64,000 nt of DNA, from positions 91,416,403 to 91,480,402 of the forward strand of contig NC_089743.1 of NCBI RefSeq assembly GCF_040412425.1, read 5' to 3'. Each line of letters starts with the position of its first letter. Position 1 is the stretch's first letter. This stretch comes from Macrobrachium rosenbergii. Taxonomy: Eukaryota; Arthropoda; Malacostraca; Decapoda; Palaemonidae. Positions 1 through 11,576 of this stretch are shown piece by piece. The notes beneath the pieces were generated by a model. It did no database searches. It was not told the origin of the DNA and saw nothing but the letters and a program-made list of their open reading frames with translations. A program made the translations under genes and the position numbers.

Positions 1-94
1 GGAGGACACTGCCTCTTCTTCCCTAGATCGCGTCAACTCCTTTCTCGTGTGGTTTTCGGTGCCATGGAGAGAAAAGGTCAGGTTCCATCTGCTC

Positions 95-200
95 TGGGTC
101 CTGTGATAAACGTAGGTTCGAATCCCACCTGGAAGAGGTGGTTACCTCTCTCAGAGGTCAAGGTTTTCAGCAGAAGGCGTTCAGAAAACATTAGGAAGTA
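95..200 (+). repeat. tRNA-like fragment with a B-box
   Basis: GGTTCGAATCC at 115-125 is a perfect tRNA B-box. No cloverleaf or A-box at proper spacing is evident, so a SINE head fragment is more likely than a tRNA gene. Confidence 0.3.
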
Positions 201-1467
201 GAGACGTTAAGAGATCCATACCACTTGGCTTTGCAAGTGTACGTCTGTTGAACTTTTAATGGACAGTGCCTAGTTTGACAGTTTCCCGCAAGGGAGGTAC
301 CTATACCACCGACTGTTTTATGTAACTGAAGAAACAGTATTTGACCATATTTTTTCAACATGCTGAAAATTATATAAATAATATTCACTCAACGGCTGTT
401 CGTATTAGTAATGTTATTATTATTGCCAGTTTATATTTTTTTCAGACTATTTACAATTCGAGTTCATATTTAGGTTATCCTCGATTGAACAGTTGAACTT
501 GGTTGTGACAACCGCTTTGTCTTTACTTGAAGCCACCCATTACCAGGGAAAGCAACTTATTGAAACCGTTATCATCATTATCATTATACACGAAATAGGC
601 CACCTGTACAAGTGACAATATTTTAAGCCCGTTATTTGTAAAACTAAATGATTTTGGCTACCAGTACCAACAGTATCGCATTTAACCAACGTATGCGGTG
701 TGCTGTTAAGCGCTTTCTTAAAGCTTCGCATATTGTCACATAACTTCGTTAGGTTTGCAGTTAGAAAGCAGCCAATATATTAATCCTCTCTTGTTCCGAA
801 GGACCTACCAGTTCTGCAAGACTCTGGACCGAAAAAGAATGAGGCCTAAGGGTTAGATGGGTACTCGTTTTTGGCTAAGAATCTCAAAACGAGCAAATAG
901 CTGCCTCTTGCGAAAAACCAACTTGTTTGCCAAGGGTATTAATGGCTACATGTCACTGATGTTCATAGCAGATTCCAGCGTCACAATTCGACATGCTACC
1001 GGAACCGTCGGGAGATTGATTTGTGTTCGCAATTTCTGCAGCCAATAAAACCCAACCAGTTCGAGTTCGTTGAAGGACACACGCCGAGCGTTCAATTGTA
1101 GTACTACTAGACCGATCATACTCATTTCCCGGAATGACTAAGCTTCGACCGTTTTCCGGATTCCAAAACATATTGAGCTCATTTGCCGGACTGAAATAAA
1201 TTTGGGAAACTTTCTCCACGCCAGGGCTCGATCTTGGGTTAGAGCTAGACCACCCTCGCTATTAACAAGTAATGATCACTTGTGCAGCTTTCCTGAGAGA
1301 CTCATATTTTCCCTGTTCCCTTGTTCCTCGGAAGTGAAGTTTTTTGTACTTAATGTCCACTGTTTCATTATTCTTGATTCTATCCACTTTCATATTTCTT
1401 TTTTTTTTTCCGTTTCGTGGGAACTTCGGTTTTCGTGACATTCAGTTTCCATTTCAATTGATTTTCC
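200..1467. other. No gene or repeat recognised
   Basis: Mixed-composition unique sequence. The short frames on either strand show no domain, no splice context and no family resemblance. Confidence 0.5.
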
Positions 1468-2210
1468 CTCCTTGGATGAATGACGTCATTGTATTCTCTC
1501 CTTGGATGAATAGCGTCATTGTATTCTCTCCTTGGATGAATAGCGTCATTGTATTCTCTCCTTGGATTAATGACGTCATTGTATCTCTCGGAGTAATAAC
1601 GTCACTGTATTCTCTCCTTGGATGATTAACGTCATTGTATTCTCTCCTTGGATGAATAGCGTCATTGTATTCTCTCCTTGGATGAATAGCGTCATTGTAT
1701 TCTCTCCTTGGATGAATAGCGTCATTGTTTCTCTCCTTGGATTAATGACGTCATTGTGTTCTCTCCTTGGATGAATAACGTCATTGTATTCTCTCGGACT
1801 AATAACGTCACTGTATTCTCTCCTTGGATGAATAACGTCATTGTATACTCTTCTAGGACTAATAACGTCATTGTGTTCTCTCCTTGGATGAATAACGTCA
1901 TTGTATTCTCTCCTTGGATGAATAACGTCACTGTATTCTCTCCTTGGATGAATAACGTCATTGTATTCTCTGCTTGGATTAATAACGTCATTGTATTCTC
2001 TCGGACTAATAACGGCATTGTATTCTCGCCTTGGATTAATGACATCATTGTATTCTCTCCTAGGATTAATAACACCATTGTATTCTCTGCTTGGATGAAT
2101 AACGTCACTGTATTCTCTCTTAGGATGAATAACGTCATTGTATTTTCTCCTTGGATGAATAGCGTCATTGTAATCTCTCCTTTGATTAATAACATCATTG
2201 TAACTGGCTA
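1468..2210. repeat. 30-bp minisatellite, about 24 units
   Basis: The unit is tctctccttggatgaataac gtcattgtat (30 bp), with 27-bp variants beginning tctcggactaat. Three units hold a perfect TGACGTCA (1481, 1571, 1746); the rest mostly have AACGTCA or AGCGTCA. Long frames on both strands here are by-products of a period divisible by three. Confidence 0.95.
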
Positions 2211-2404
2211 CCATTTGCTACTTAGTTCTGTATCGTGTTATTAACGTTATACAAGAAATAAATAAGAAAGGTCATTGTAGCGGCCTGGTACAACTTATTC
2301 ACACTGAAAAAAAAAACTTTAAAATATATATAAATCGTGACTTTTGTTTCGGGTGTTCGTGACCAGCGCCTGCCGGTGGCGTTGGCGATAATAAGTATAA
2401 TCGT

Positions 2405-2406
<2 letters not shown>

Positions 2407-2461
<55 letters not shown>
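2407..2461. repeat. (CT)n microsatellite
   Basis: About 27 uninterrupted CT units. Confidence 0.97.
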
Positions 2462-2463
<2 letters not shown>

Positions 2464-2659
2464 TGGAGAACGCAGAGAGGTTGATTACTTTTGGAAAGAA
2501 AGAGTGTAATGGAATTCTTCATACAACTTTTGTAAGGAGGTTTCAAATATAGAAAATGAGGAATGAGGAATTCAAATAACAAAATATAAGATTAGATTTA
2601 AAAGGTATATAATATATGGCGATGGACAAAGATATTAATGAATCACATCTGTCGTTAGG

Positions 2660-2689
2660 ATATTGTTAATTATATATATATACATATAT

Positions 2690-2773
<84 letters not shown>
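2660..2773. repeat. (TA)n microsatellite
   Basis: More than 50 TA units with one interruption near 2700. Confidence 0.97.
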
Positions 2774-2774
<1 letters not shown>

Positions 2775-2860
2775 CTTGTAAGTTTTCTTCTTTTATTTAC
2801 ACCAACGTTTCAGGAATCCCTTTCCCATCTTCAAGGCTATAACCAATTAATTTTACAATA
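2772..2860 (-). mobile_element. Possible Penelope-like retroelement tail
   Basis: On the minus strand the segment reads agccttgaagatgggaaagg gattcctgaaacgttggtgt aaataaaagaag. The GAAGATG...GAAACGTTGG...AAATAAA layout resembles the pseudo-LTR ends of Penelope-like elements. It abuts a long (TA)n. No coding part is present. Confidence 0.4.
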
Positions 2861-2964
2861 TTAAAAAGTATGCTAAAATAAGCTAATGGTTAGAAGAAAT
2901 CTAGTTTTGTAATGTAACATTCGTTAAGCTAGTAAAAAATAAAAACTAAAAGTAAAAAAAGACT

Positions 2965-2984
2965 ATATATTATATATATGTATG

Positions 2985-3055
<71 letters not shown>

Positions 3056-3065
3056 ATATATATAA
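2965..3065. repeat. (TA)n/(TATG)n microsatellite
   Basis: A TA tract flanked on both sides by TATG units. Confidence 0.95.
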
Positions 3066-3517
3066 TCTCGATGTGATTGTACTTGTAGCCATGCCTTGTC
3101 GTATGACTTTTTTTTATCTTTAACGTCGATGATTATCTAAAAATTAGAAATGAAAAAATATTCAAAGTGAATTGGGAAATGAGATGGTTTCCCACGTAGG
3201 CCCGTGTCCAGATATATTGACATTTTTGTGCATTATAAAGTGTTTTACATTGAATCTGAACAACAGAAACATGTTTCGCATTCCGCTCGAACCCTTTGAT
3301 AATATAGATATGAATTTTAGTAAAACCATTAATAATGACAAAAAATGCCCGTCATGCTGAATCATTCGCTTGACAATTTTGTCACTGGTTTTTCCTTCTA
3401 ATTTCCACCTCGGGTTCTTGGGAAGTACGATCAAGGAAAAACGTTGAATATGTACGGGTCTGGTACTCGTCGTATCCAGCGACGCGGATAATAGCATTGG
3501 GCGTTATGTTATTAGTT

Positions 3518-3554
3518 GCCGTAAACACGGAAATTCGTGAAGAAGGAAGTCGGG

Positions 3555-3625
<71 letters not shown>

Positions 3626-3865
3626 CGCCGGTAGAATGGTTCCAGTATATGCAATTGGACCTTTCAGTGTTCAGTATTGCAATCTTTTTAACCATTATAG
3701 AATGCAAACACAGAAATTCGTGAACATGGAATGAGACAGAGAGAGAGAGAGAGAGAGAGAGACGAGAGGTAGAATGGTTCCAGTATATGCAATTGGACCT
3801 TTCAGTGTTCAGTATTGCAATCTTTTTAACCATTTGGGGATGCAAAACAGAAATTATTGAACGTT
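3518..3865. repeat. Duplicated segment separated by (GA)n tracts
   Basis: The block gtagaatggttccagtatat gcaattggacctttcagtgt tcagtattgcaatcttttta accatt occurs at 3632-3697 and 3769-3834. A short flank (acacggaaattcgtgaa / acacagaaattcgtgaa / aacagaaattattgaa) occurs three times, each near the start of a (GA)n or after the block. Confidence 0.88.
3557..3622. repeat. (GA)n microsatellite
   Basis: About 33 GA units. Further short tracts lie at 3736-3762 and 3895-3925. Confidence 0.97.
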
Positions 3866-3893
3866 GACAGAGGAAGATGAGAGAGGAAGAGTT

Positions 3894-3930
<37 letters not shown>

Positions 3931-4286
3931 CTCTAAAACTTTCGGGAAATTCGAGAACAAAATATATTGAATTGACAGAGGAAGATAGGTAGAATACGTA
4001 GGAATAGTTATTGAAAGAGAGTCTTGAGAGACTGATGAATATAGAAAAGAAGAAAATGAGTAAAAAATATACTCTAGTTTAAAATTAATTGCAGTTAAAG
4101 AGAGGGATATAAATATATAATGTATATAGATTTGTATGTGTACATACACATATATATTTATATACATATAAATATACATTTATGTATGTAGGTATCAATA
4201 AAGGCAATGCCTTTATTTGTATATTCATCACGTTCCATATTTTCGTGATTCAGTTATACGTATGTAGGTATGTATGTGTGTATATT

Positions 4287-5095
4287 ATTATTTTTATTAT
4301 TATTATTATTATTGTTATTATTATTATTATTCAGAAGATGAAGCCTATTCATACTGAATAAGCCCACAGGAGCCATTGACTTGAAATTCAATCTTCCAAA
4401 GAATTAAGGTGTTTATTAGGAAGAAGTCAGAGAAAATAAAAGGGAAATAGAGAAAGAAGAGACCCCATTCATTTATTAAAAATAATAAAAATTAACAAAT
4501 AACTAAAAATGTATTGAAACTCAAGGATAATAAGATTAGGGCAGCAATGCATTGCACCTTCGCTTGAACTTCTGAAGTTCCAGTTGCTCGAAATCCTCTG
4601 TTCAGCGAATCTGGCTGCTCTCGGCAGAAAAGGGGATCAGGGATCAATTGTGAATGGGAAAGATCTCTGTTGAAACACAACTTGTGGAAAAGTGACAAAC
4701 AAGAGACCATCCGTCGATGGTCCAATTCATAACTGCCACTGTTAGGAAGCAGAAGCCTACCACCACGAACCACTGTATCTAAAAGAGATGAATCTCTGGC
4801 AGAAGCAGACATCCACACCGGTGAGCAGTATTCTATAGTAAAGGGAGCTGCTTCCTATATGCATATTGACTCTCAGCTAACAGTCCTTTAGATTCTACAT
4901 ACTTATATAGTGGCTTAAAAATAAATTTTTCAGCAACTTTGGAGAGCACAGGGGAACAGAGACTGGCCTGTAGTTACTGCAGTCTGCAGACATGCCACTC
5001 TTTGGAACAGGCACTGTATTGCTAAGCTTGCGCTCGTCCGCAAAGAAAGTTTTAAAAAACAGAGGGAAGGAACCATCTGGGACTTTTTCCACCCC
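4287..5095 (-). mobile_element. Non-LTR retrotransposon (LINE), internally deleted, minus strand
   Basis: Read on the minus strand, 5092-4895 encodes LSNTVPVPKSGMSADCSNYR then PVSVP, the opening of a LINE reverse transcriptase (the V-P-x-P-K-x-G...N-Y-R-P-V-S block), and continues with LLAESQYAYRK (the Q-Y-G/A-F/Y-R block). It then jumps, near 4830-4860, to the 3' part of ORF2: EYCSPVWMSASA-like sequence, VVRGGRLLLPNS, LDHRRMVSCLSLFHKLCF and a C-terminal tail (4818-4492). The catalytic core with its YADD motif is absent, so this is an internal-deletion derivative. The 3' end is followed by a (TAA)n tail (TTA run at 4287-4332 on +). The 5' end abuts a (TA)n tract at 5098. Confidence 0.8.
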
Positions 5096-5097
<2 letters not shown>

Positions 5098-5163
<66 letters not shown>

Positions 5164-5176
5164 TGTGTGTGTGGTG

Positions 5177-5233
<57 letters not shown>
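5098..5233. repeat. Compound (TA)n(TG)n(GA)n microsatellite
   Basis: About 60 bp of TA, then about 30 bp of TG, then about 40 bp of GA in a row. The same order occurs at 9.84-9.99 kb. Confidence 0.96.
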
Positions 5234-5236
<3 letters not shown>

Positions 5237-5391
5237 GGTCCCAGGACTTAGCTGGAATCTCTGCGTGGCCCTTGTAGTGTGTTGGTGGTGGTGAATGAAC
5301 GATGTCCTGGGAGTCTTTAGCGCCGTTTCATGAATAAATAAATGCCTTCACCTCCCATTCTTGAATGAGTTGCTTTCAGGTTCTCCCAAAA

Positions 5392-5395
<4 letters not shown>

Positions 5396-5463
<68 letters not shown>
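5396..5463. repeat. (TC)n microsatellite
   Basis: About 33 units. Confidence 0.97.
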
Positions 5464-5465
<2 letters not shown>

Positions 5466-5488
5466 GGTGTGTTGGTCTTTGAGTGTTT

Positions 5489-5809
5489 GTCTGTTTATAA
5501 GAGGTTCAACAGTCTGTTCATAAGAGGTTCAACAGCCTGTTTATAAGAGGTTCAACAGTCTGTTTTTATAAGAGGTTCAACTGTCTGTTTATAAGAGGTT
5601 CAACGGTCTGTTTTTATAAGAGGTTCAACTGTCTCCTGTTTATAAGAGGTTTCAACTGTCCCCTGTTTATAAGAGGTTCAACTGTCCCCTGTTTATAAGA
5701 GGTTCAACTGTCCCCTTGTTTATAAGAGGTTCAACAGCCTGTTTAATAAGAGGTTCAACTGTCTGCTTATAAGAGGTTCAACAGTCTGTTTATAAGAGGT
5801 TCAACAGTA
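5489..5809. repeat. 23-27 bp minisatellite, 13 units
   Basis: The unit is agtctgtttataagaggttc aac, with length variants in the pyrimidine part (ctgtctcctg, ctgtccccttg). It starts shortly after a (TC)n tract and ends in unique sequence. Confidence 0.93.
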
Positions 5810-5944
5810 GTAATACACCAGGAAGCTTCAAGTAACGTTTGAAGGTTCATAAGATTATTTTAATTATATTTTTTTCTATCACGTCTTAGATGTGGCATTA
5901 GAAGGAAGGGGTCTTTCATTTGATAAGTCAGTGAGACGGGCAAC

Positions 5945-6000
5945 TTAACTCCCTTTTCTAGCCCAGGCCCGAAAAAAGCAAGAACAAGGAAAAGAAAGCA
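5945..6000 (+). repeat. Dispersed motif family C, copy 1
   Basis: The sequence ttttctagcccaggcccgaa aaaagcaagaac shares its core (agcccaggcccgaagaaaa) with copies at 12.65, 21.07 and 43.95 kb. Confidence 0.6.
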
Positions 6001-6407
6001 ATAATTGTCGCGGGAATGATAGACTTTCTGTCTTTTGAAAGTCTGGAGAACAAAGGCAGGAAGGGAATTCTCAAGCCTGGTCGTAGTTTTATGAAGTTTT
6101 TTCTCGTTGGAGGAAAAGAGGTCACGTCTGTTTTTTTTTTTTTTTTCTTCAGCGCAATCCCCAACTGCGGCCAACAGCAGTCGACAGACCACCAGTATTT
6201 AATTCGCTGCTCTGGTTTTGCATTCCTTCATTGCCATGAACAGCACTTGTAAGTGCTCTTCTCAAACGCAACATTTTTCCCCTCAAGTGTACCGCAAGTG
6301 TCCTTCCACGTTCCGAAGCTCCTATATGGTTTCTTGAAAGAAGAAATCGCACCAGGTTCAGAAATAAGGAACATATCTAAAATGAGATTAAGATCAACTT
6401 TTCAATG

Positions 6408-6410
<3 letters not shown>

Positions 6411-6484
<74 letters not shown>
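6411..6484. repeat. (TC)n microsatellite
   Basis: About 36 units. Confidence 0.97.
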
Positions 6485-6487
<3 letters not shown>

Positions 6488-6995
6488 CTTCCAATATTGT
6501 ATGGGGGTGACCTTTGGAGAACCCATTGGGCATAACTTTCAAGACACTTTAACGTAATTTTTTTTATATAAAATATCTTTCAAGCCTTTCAATGTAATTT
6601 TTTTATATCTTCAAAATCTATATATTTTTAGGCCTGTTGAATATTTCTTCAATTATTTTTCTCTTTTCTTCTGGGTCAACCTTTTGAAGAATATTTGAAG
6701 CGTCACCTCCAGACACCAACGTAGCCCTCACGAGTTCGATTCCGCCACGGGAATGACCGCGAATGGCATCGCTAACCTTTTTCAAGGGACAGCGAGAACA
6801 AGGTCTGTTCTCTATGGACCTTGGCTGGAGGCACGGGCTGGACGAAGGGAGAGAGAGAGAGATAAACAGCGCTTCCTCGCCCGAAGCCCTTTCATGAAAG
6901 TAAAATCTTGTTTACTTCGAGGTTCGGATCAGCAACTGACTCTTTTCGTGTTATGGCTTCTGCTGATGCCTGGTTCGTCCCTGCGAGACCTTTCT

Positions 6996-6997
<2 letters not shown>

Positions 6998-7070
<73 letters not shown>
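6998..7070. repeat. (GA)n microsatellite
   Basis: About 36 units. Confidence 0.97.
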
Positions 7071-7072
<2 letters not shown>

Positions 7073-7650
7073 GTCATTATATCAGGAGGCAAAATACCAG
7101 TTCATGTTATGTGAGAGGATACTTGTAGAATCTTACTTCTGTGGGAATGGGGGATTACCTGGTTAAATTCCACCTCTTTGTGGATTCCAATACTATTTGT
7201 AATGAATATAAAAAATAATGAAGTCAGAACTGACATTAGAATGAGATCCGAGGTGCCAAATCGAGTTGGAATTGCGCCCTGTAATTGAGGCATTGAAGTG
7301 ACCAGTGACATCAGATCTTAGCTAATCAGGCAGGATATTCAGGAACCTGTCTAACCTTTTTTTTAAATATGCGCTGGTTGATGAGTGAAGGTTGAAATGT
7401 AAAATGGAAAACAGTTCGATAGGTTAAAGGCTAAACGTGTCAGTGACCAATCTCCGGCAAAAGCTCGGCTGGATTATGGCAAAGTGCGAGTGGTGTAGTT
7501 TAGATTAGATTGGAAATTTTCCGTTACCGGTTGTGGAATTGTGGTGCAATTGATGGGTGAGAAAGGTTCCAGGCTCTACGGATGTGACGGTAAGGAGGTA
7601 AAAATGATGAGAGACGTACAGAAATGATTGTATTTCTTCAGGAAACAAAT

Positions 7651-7797
7651 TAGCATTTTCTATTGTGTGTGTCTGAGAGAGAACTGATCATTATCTAGTT
7701 GTGTGTGAGATCGAGAATTCAGCAAGTTAGCATTTTCTGTTGTGTGTCTGAGAGAGAACTGATCATTATCTAGTTGTGTGTGAGATCGAGAAGTCAG
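7651..7797. repeat. Tandem duplication, about 76 bp, two units
   Basis: The block tagcattttctattgtgtgt gtctgagagagaactgatca ttatctagttgtgtgtgaga tcgaga is repeated immediately, differing by one substitution and a TG loss. Confidence 0.88.
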
Positions 7798-7828
7798 CAT
7801 ATTGTAATTGCGTGTGTGTATGTGTGTG

Positions 7829-7830
<2 letters not shown>

Positions 7831-7900
<70 letters not shown>
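7831..7900. repeat. (GA)n microsatellite
   Basis: About 35 units, preceded by a short TG-rich stretch. Confidence 0.97.
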
Positions 7901-7902
<2 letters not shown>

Positions 7903-8305
7903 ATTGTCTTACATAACACCTTCGGCGGAGCGCAGAAGAGTGAACACTCACTCACGTAAGAGAATGTCTATTAACCTTTTCGGGGAAAAGGGGCTTTGCA
8001 ATCCTGAGTCATCTTATATAGCATTACAAGACCTCTCGTGAGAGGCTGAGGTCACATTGTGTGAGTGGTTAGGAGGTCAAACAATTGAAGCTGGCGGAGA
8101 GGTTCTTTTCGGGCTTACGTCATGAATTCTGGCAGATTGTCGGAATCGTAAAGGCTGGGGGGAACATTTCATATCTTGGTTATGAATATTCCACAAAGAA
8201 ATGAAGTTCCTCTCGGTGGGGAGCTGCCAGTGACCAGCCTTGTGCACGTAGGAATGAGAAACAGCTGATTTTGAAGTTTCCTGCAGTTTATCCTGGGTTA
8301 GGTCT

Positions 8306-8480
8306 CGTAGGATCTTTGCAACGTTCCATCGCCGTTAGCTGCAACCCCTTTCATTCATTTTACTGCACCTGCGTCTATCCTAACAAATTGTTTCGAAGTG
8401 CAACTGCTTTGAGGTTTTCCTCTTGTTACACCTTTCAAACCTTTTACTCTCGTTTTTCTTTTCGGCAGTTTGAAGATGAA
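8306..8480 (+). repeat. SINE-like dispersed repeat, family B, copy 1
   Basis: Contains the block gctgcaacccctttcattca, gtgcaactgctttgaggttt and cctcttgttacacctttcaa, which recurs at 42068-42335 and in part near 40.0 kb. I recognise this sequence type as abundant in decapod genomes. Confidence 0.65.
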
Positions 8481-8574
8481 TGTATCCTCAACTTTCTTTT
8501 TTTTTTTTTCCTTGGAACCACCCGGTTTAGGGAAAATGTATTCGGTAGATTGATAGATTACACGATTTTTTTAG

Positions 8575-8865
8575 TTCCTCGTTGGGAGAGTCGGTAGTGT
8601 TGTCGGCTAGCACTCGCTAGGCCCGAGTTCGAGTCTCCGGCCGGATAATGAAGAATTAGAGGAATTTATTTCTGGTGATAGAAATTCATTTCTCGCTATG
8701 ATGTGGTTCGGATTCCACAAAAAAGCTGTAGGTCCCGTTGCTAGGTATAACCAATTGGTTCTTAGCCACGTAAAATAAGTCTAGTCCTTCGGGCCAGCAG
8801 TAGGAGAGCTGTTAATCAGCTCAGTGGTCTGGTTAAACTAAGGTATACTTGACTTGACTTTGCAC
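8575..8865 (+). repeat. tRNA-derived SINE-like repeat, family A
   Basis: A tRNA-like head has a B-box-like GAGTTCGAGTCTC at about 8622-8634. It is followed by a body (gatgtggttcggattccaca; ttcttagccacgtaaaataa; cagctcagtggtctggttaa). The 3' part recurs at 20936-20999. RNA polymerase III promoter function is inferred from the box only. Confidence 0.65.
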
Positions 8866-8869
8866 GACT

Positions 8870-9830
8870 TAAATTCACCTTGAGCTCAGCAGCCAGTCTA
8901 GATATTCGTTTATGGACGTCCACGCATTCCAAAGAACTGGCAACTAGCTCGAAAGCGTTCTCCCAGACGTTTGACCCAAGTCGTTAGGGAAGAATCTTTT
9001 GTGCAACTAGGTCTGTTGGTATCAGATTAGGCGAGAATTGAAAAGAATATTATATAATAGATAAATGAACGAGTAAACAAACAAATAAATATCCGATTAT
9101 TACGTTGGTGAGTAGCTGATTTCAACAGTAACTGGCAACAGCAGTCTTGTCTTTTTTGCACGCATGTTTGCCTCTGGGATAAAACGAGTAGACAACACGA
9201 ATTTCCCCAAAACTTACGCAGACACATTCCTAACATTCATGCAGACGAATTGGCATCTGGTGGAAAGACATCGAGCAAAATTCTTCCACCAAGAACTTAG
9301 ACGAATAAAACCTCAGCTACCGTCCGGGATCATTCAGTTTGAGGAGCCGAGGTCAGGCAGGATTCCCGTCCTCAGATCAAAACGGCTATAATTTCCAGAC
9401 GTTAACTGCAAAAGAATTGCTTGCGGTTTGTTGTTCGGATGTTGATGGATAAACCTGTGCTCGTGAGGCTCCCAGTATTAAGGTCGTAATCCAGCCAGCT
9501 GTTGGTAGTCATTAGCATATAATAAGAGTCTTTGGTTAATGGTTGGGTTCATTATGCGCTACGTGGTGAGAAGCTGTTGTTATCATTAAAAGGTCCTTGA
9601 TCATTTTGTGTATCCATCCTTATTGTCATTCTCTCGTTCCTTTGGTTTCTCCACATAACCAAACCACTTCAGAAGTCTCCACCATTTATTGATATCACAT
9701 TTTTACCCGTATTGTTCATCAGATGCCAGCAGTTATGACACATTCGCTATACCAGTGGTCATTCGATCAGAGTAAATAAGCGACGTTGGGTCTGGTCTAA
9801 ATTTGGATGGGTGACCGTGACAAAAAAAAA
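8870..9830. other. No gene or repeat recognised
   Basis: Unique sequence between the SINE pair and a compound microsatellite. The small frame at 9164-9391 has no recognisable features. Confidence 0.5.
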
Positions 9831-9834
9831 AATT

Positions 9835-9993
<159 letters not shown>

Positions 9994-10299
9994 TGTCAGA
10001 TTAGAAAGATAGGTGATGAAGCGCTTGGTACGTCTTGTAGCAGCGGTAATTAACCTGTGACTGAAGTAGTTGGCGCTGACTCGTAATTACTGCAATGCAA
10101 CTTATCATCACAGACTCTGGGTCTCGAGTCTTGCATGATGAGATCATTAGCTGTTAACTTATTGGGGTCAACTCATTATGAGTCTGGCGTTGCAAGAAAA
10201 AAGATCTGTACAGTTCGGTCTTTGGGACCTTGGGCTCGATTCCTGCGTGAGAAAGAATGGCGCAGGGTTTTCTTTTTAGTATTCGTTGAACTAGAGCTC

Positions 10300-10300
<1 letters not shown>

Positions 10301-10343
<43 letters not shown>
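10301..10343. repeat. (TC)n microsatellite
   Basis: About 21 units. Confidence 0.97.
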
Positions 10344-10344
<1 letters not shown>

Positions 10345-10346
<2 letters not shown>

Positions 10347-11575
10347 ATCTATATGTTTATTCTTTCGTTTTCCCTTGGAAGATTGCAATTTCAGGTTTTA
10401 GGTTTTACTATTGTTTTGGTAAGAAATCTCCAACCGATTCAACACGTTGTATTGTTTTGACTTTGGAAATGAAATCTTAATCAATCGGCTTCTTCTTATT
10501 CCTAGTTATTCGAAGACAAATTCACTGTAGAAAGTTCCAAAACGCCATTCTGTGTCACTGGTACCTTGCTTAAAAAAAAAAAATAGAGAAAAAATAAAAA
10601 TATTTCTGTCGGGCAATTCTGAATTGGTTCACATTTTAATCTGTCCAAAAACTTTATTTTTTAAATATTTTAATTCTTGATTTTCTCCGGATTTTAACCT
10701 TGAATGACTTTTATCATTTCGAAGGCTGGTTCTCGAAATCGTCACCACAACAGGACCTCCCAATTTTGTGCGTTCAAGCCTGACACAAACTGTTGGATGG
10801 ATAATTTTTAGTTTTTGTCAGTACACTAGGGATGATTTCTCGTGAAACTTTTGGGTGAGATTTTCTGTTGACCCGATAGTTTCTGTAATATGACTAATTA
10901 AAATATAAAAATATTGTCTCAGATTGTAGGTACAGTACAGTAACAGATCTCTGAGAGTTTTCCTGTGTGAAAACACCACATCAAGGTCTCTCAGTTATCA
11001 GTTCTCATGGGGAAAGATTTGTCGTACTGACACCTAATTGTGGTAGTTATACATGAGGCGTTTTCAATTGAGAGTCGTCGCTGATAATTAAGAGCGAAGG
11101 CACAACTGTGGAAATGATTAAGAATTGAAATAAAGCCTATGCGAAGGTAGTTATGAAATACAAGGAGACTTTTTAGGTAATGCTTGTGAAGATGAGGGTG
11201 CGGTGGAAAAAATGCCTTACGTGCGTAGTTACTTGTGGAAAGTTGGTGCAAATTTTGTCTTGGAAATCTTATTATTTTTCCTCGTCATTCCTTAACTTGG
11301 CTGACGAAGGAATACTCCATAGACATTATTAAATTGCTTTTACGTGTTAAAGAGATTAGTTTTGGAAATCTTTCATTTGAAACTAATGGAGAGTAGGAAT
11401 TAGACCATGGAAAAAAACTTCACTGGTAAGAGTCAGCTTTTTCCCCGCATATTTTTACCAGATTTTCATTTCATAGATACAACGTGTTAGGGCTTTCGTT
11501 TGGAGTGACTTTCATTTCACAGTTGTATGTTGATGTGACTTTCATTTCAAAGTGACATTGATGTGACTTTCATTT
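10345..11575. other. No gene or repeat recognised
   Basis: AT-rich unique sequence without long open frames of normal composition. Confidence 0.5.
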
Positions 11576-11576
11576 T

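Noticed and set aside
115..125. tRNA gene suggested by a perfect B-box
   Set aside because: No A-box at the right distance and no cloverleaf; more likely a SINE fragment.
1576..2214. 212-codon minus-strand frame and overlapping frames on both strands
   Set aside because: A 30-bp minisatellite without stops stays open in several frames; there is no other coding evidence.
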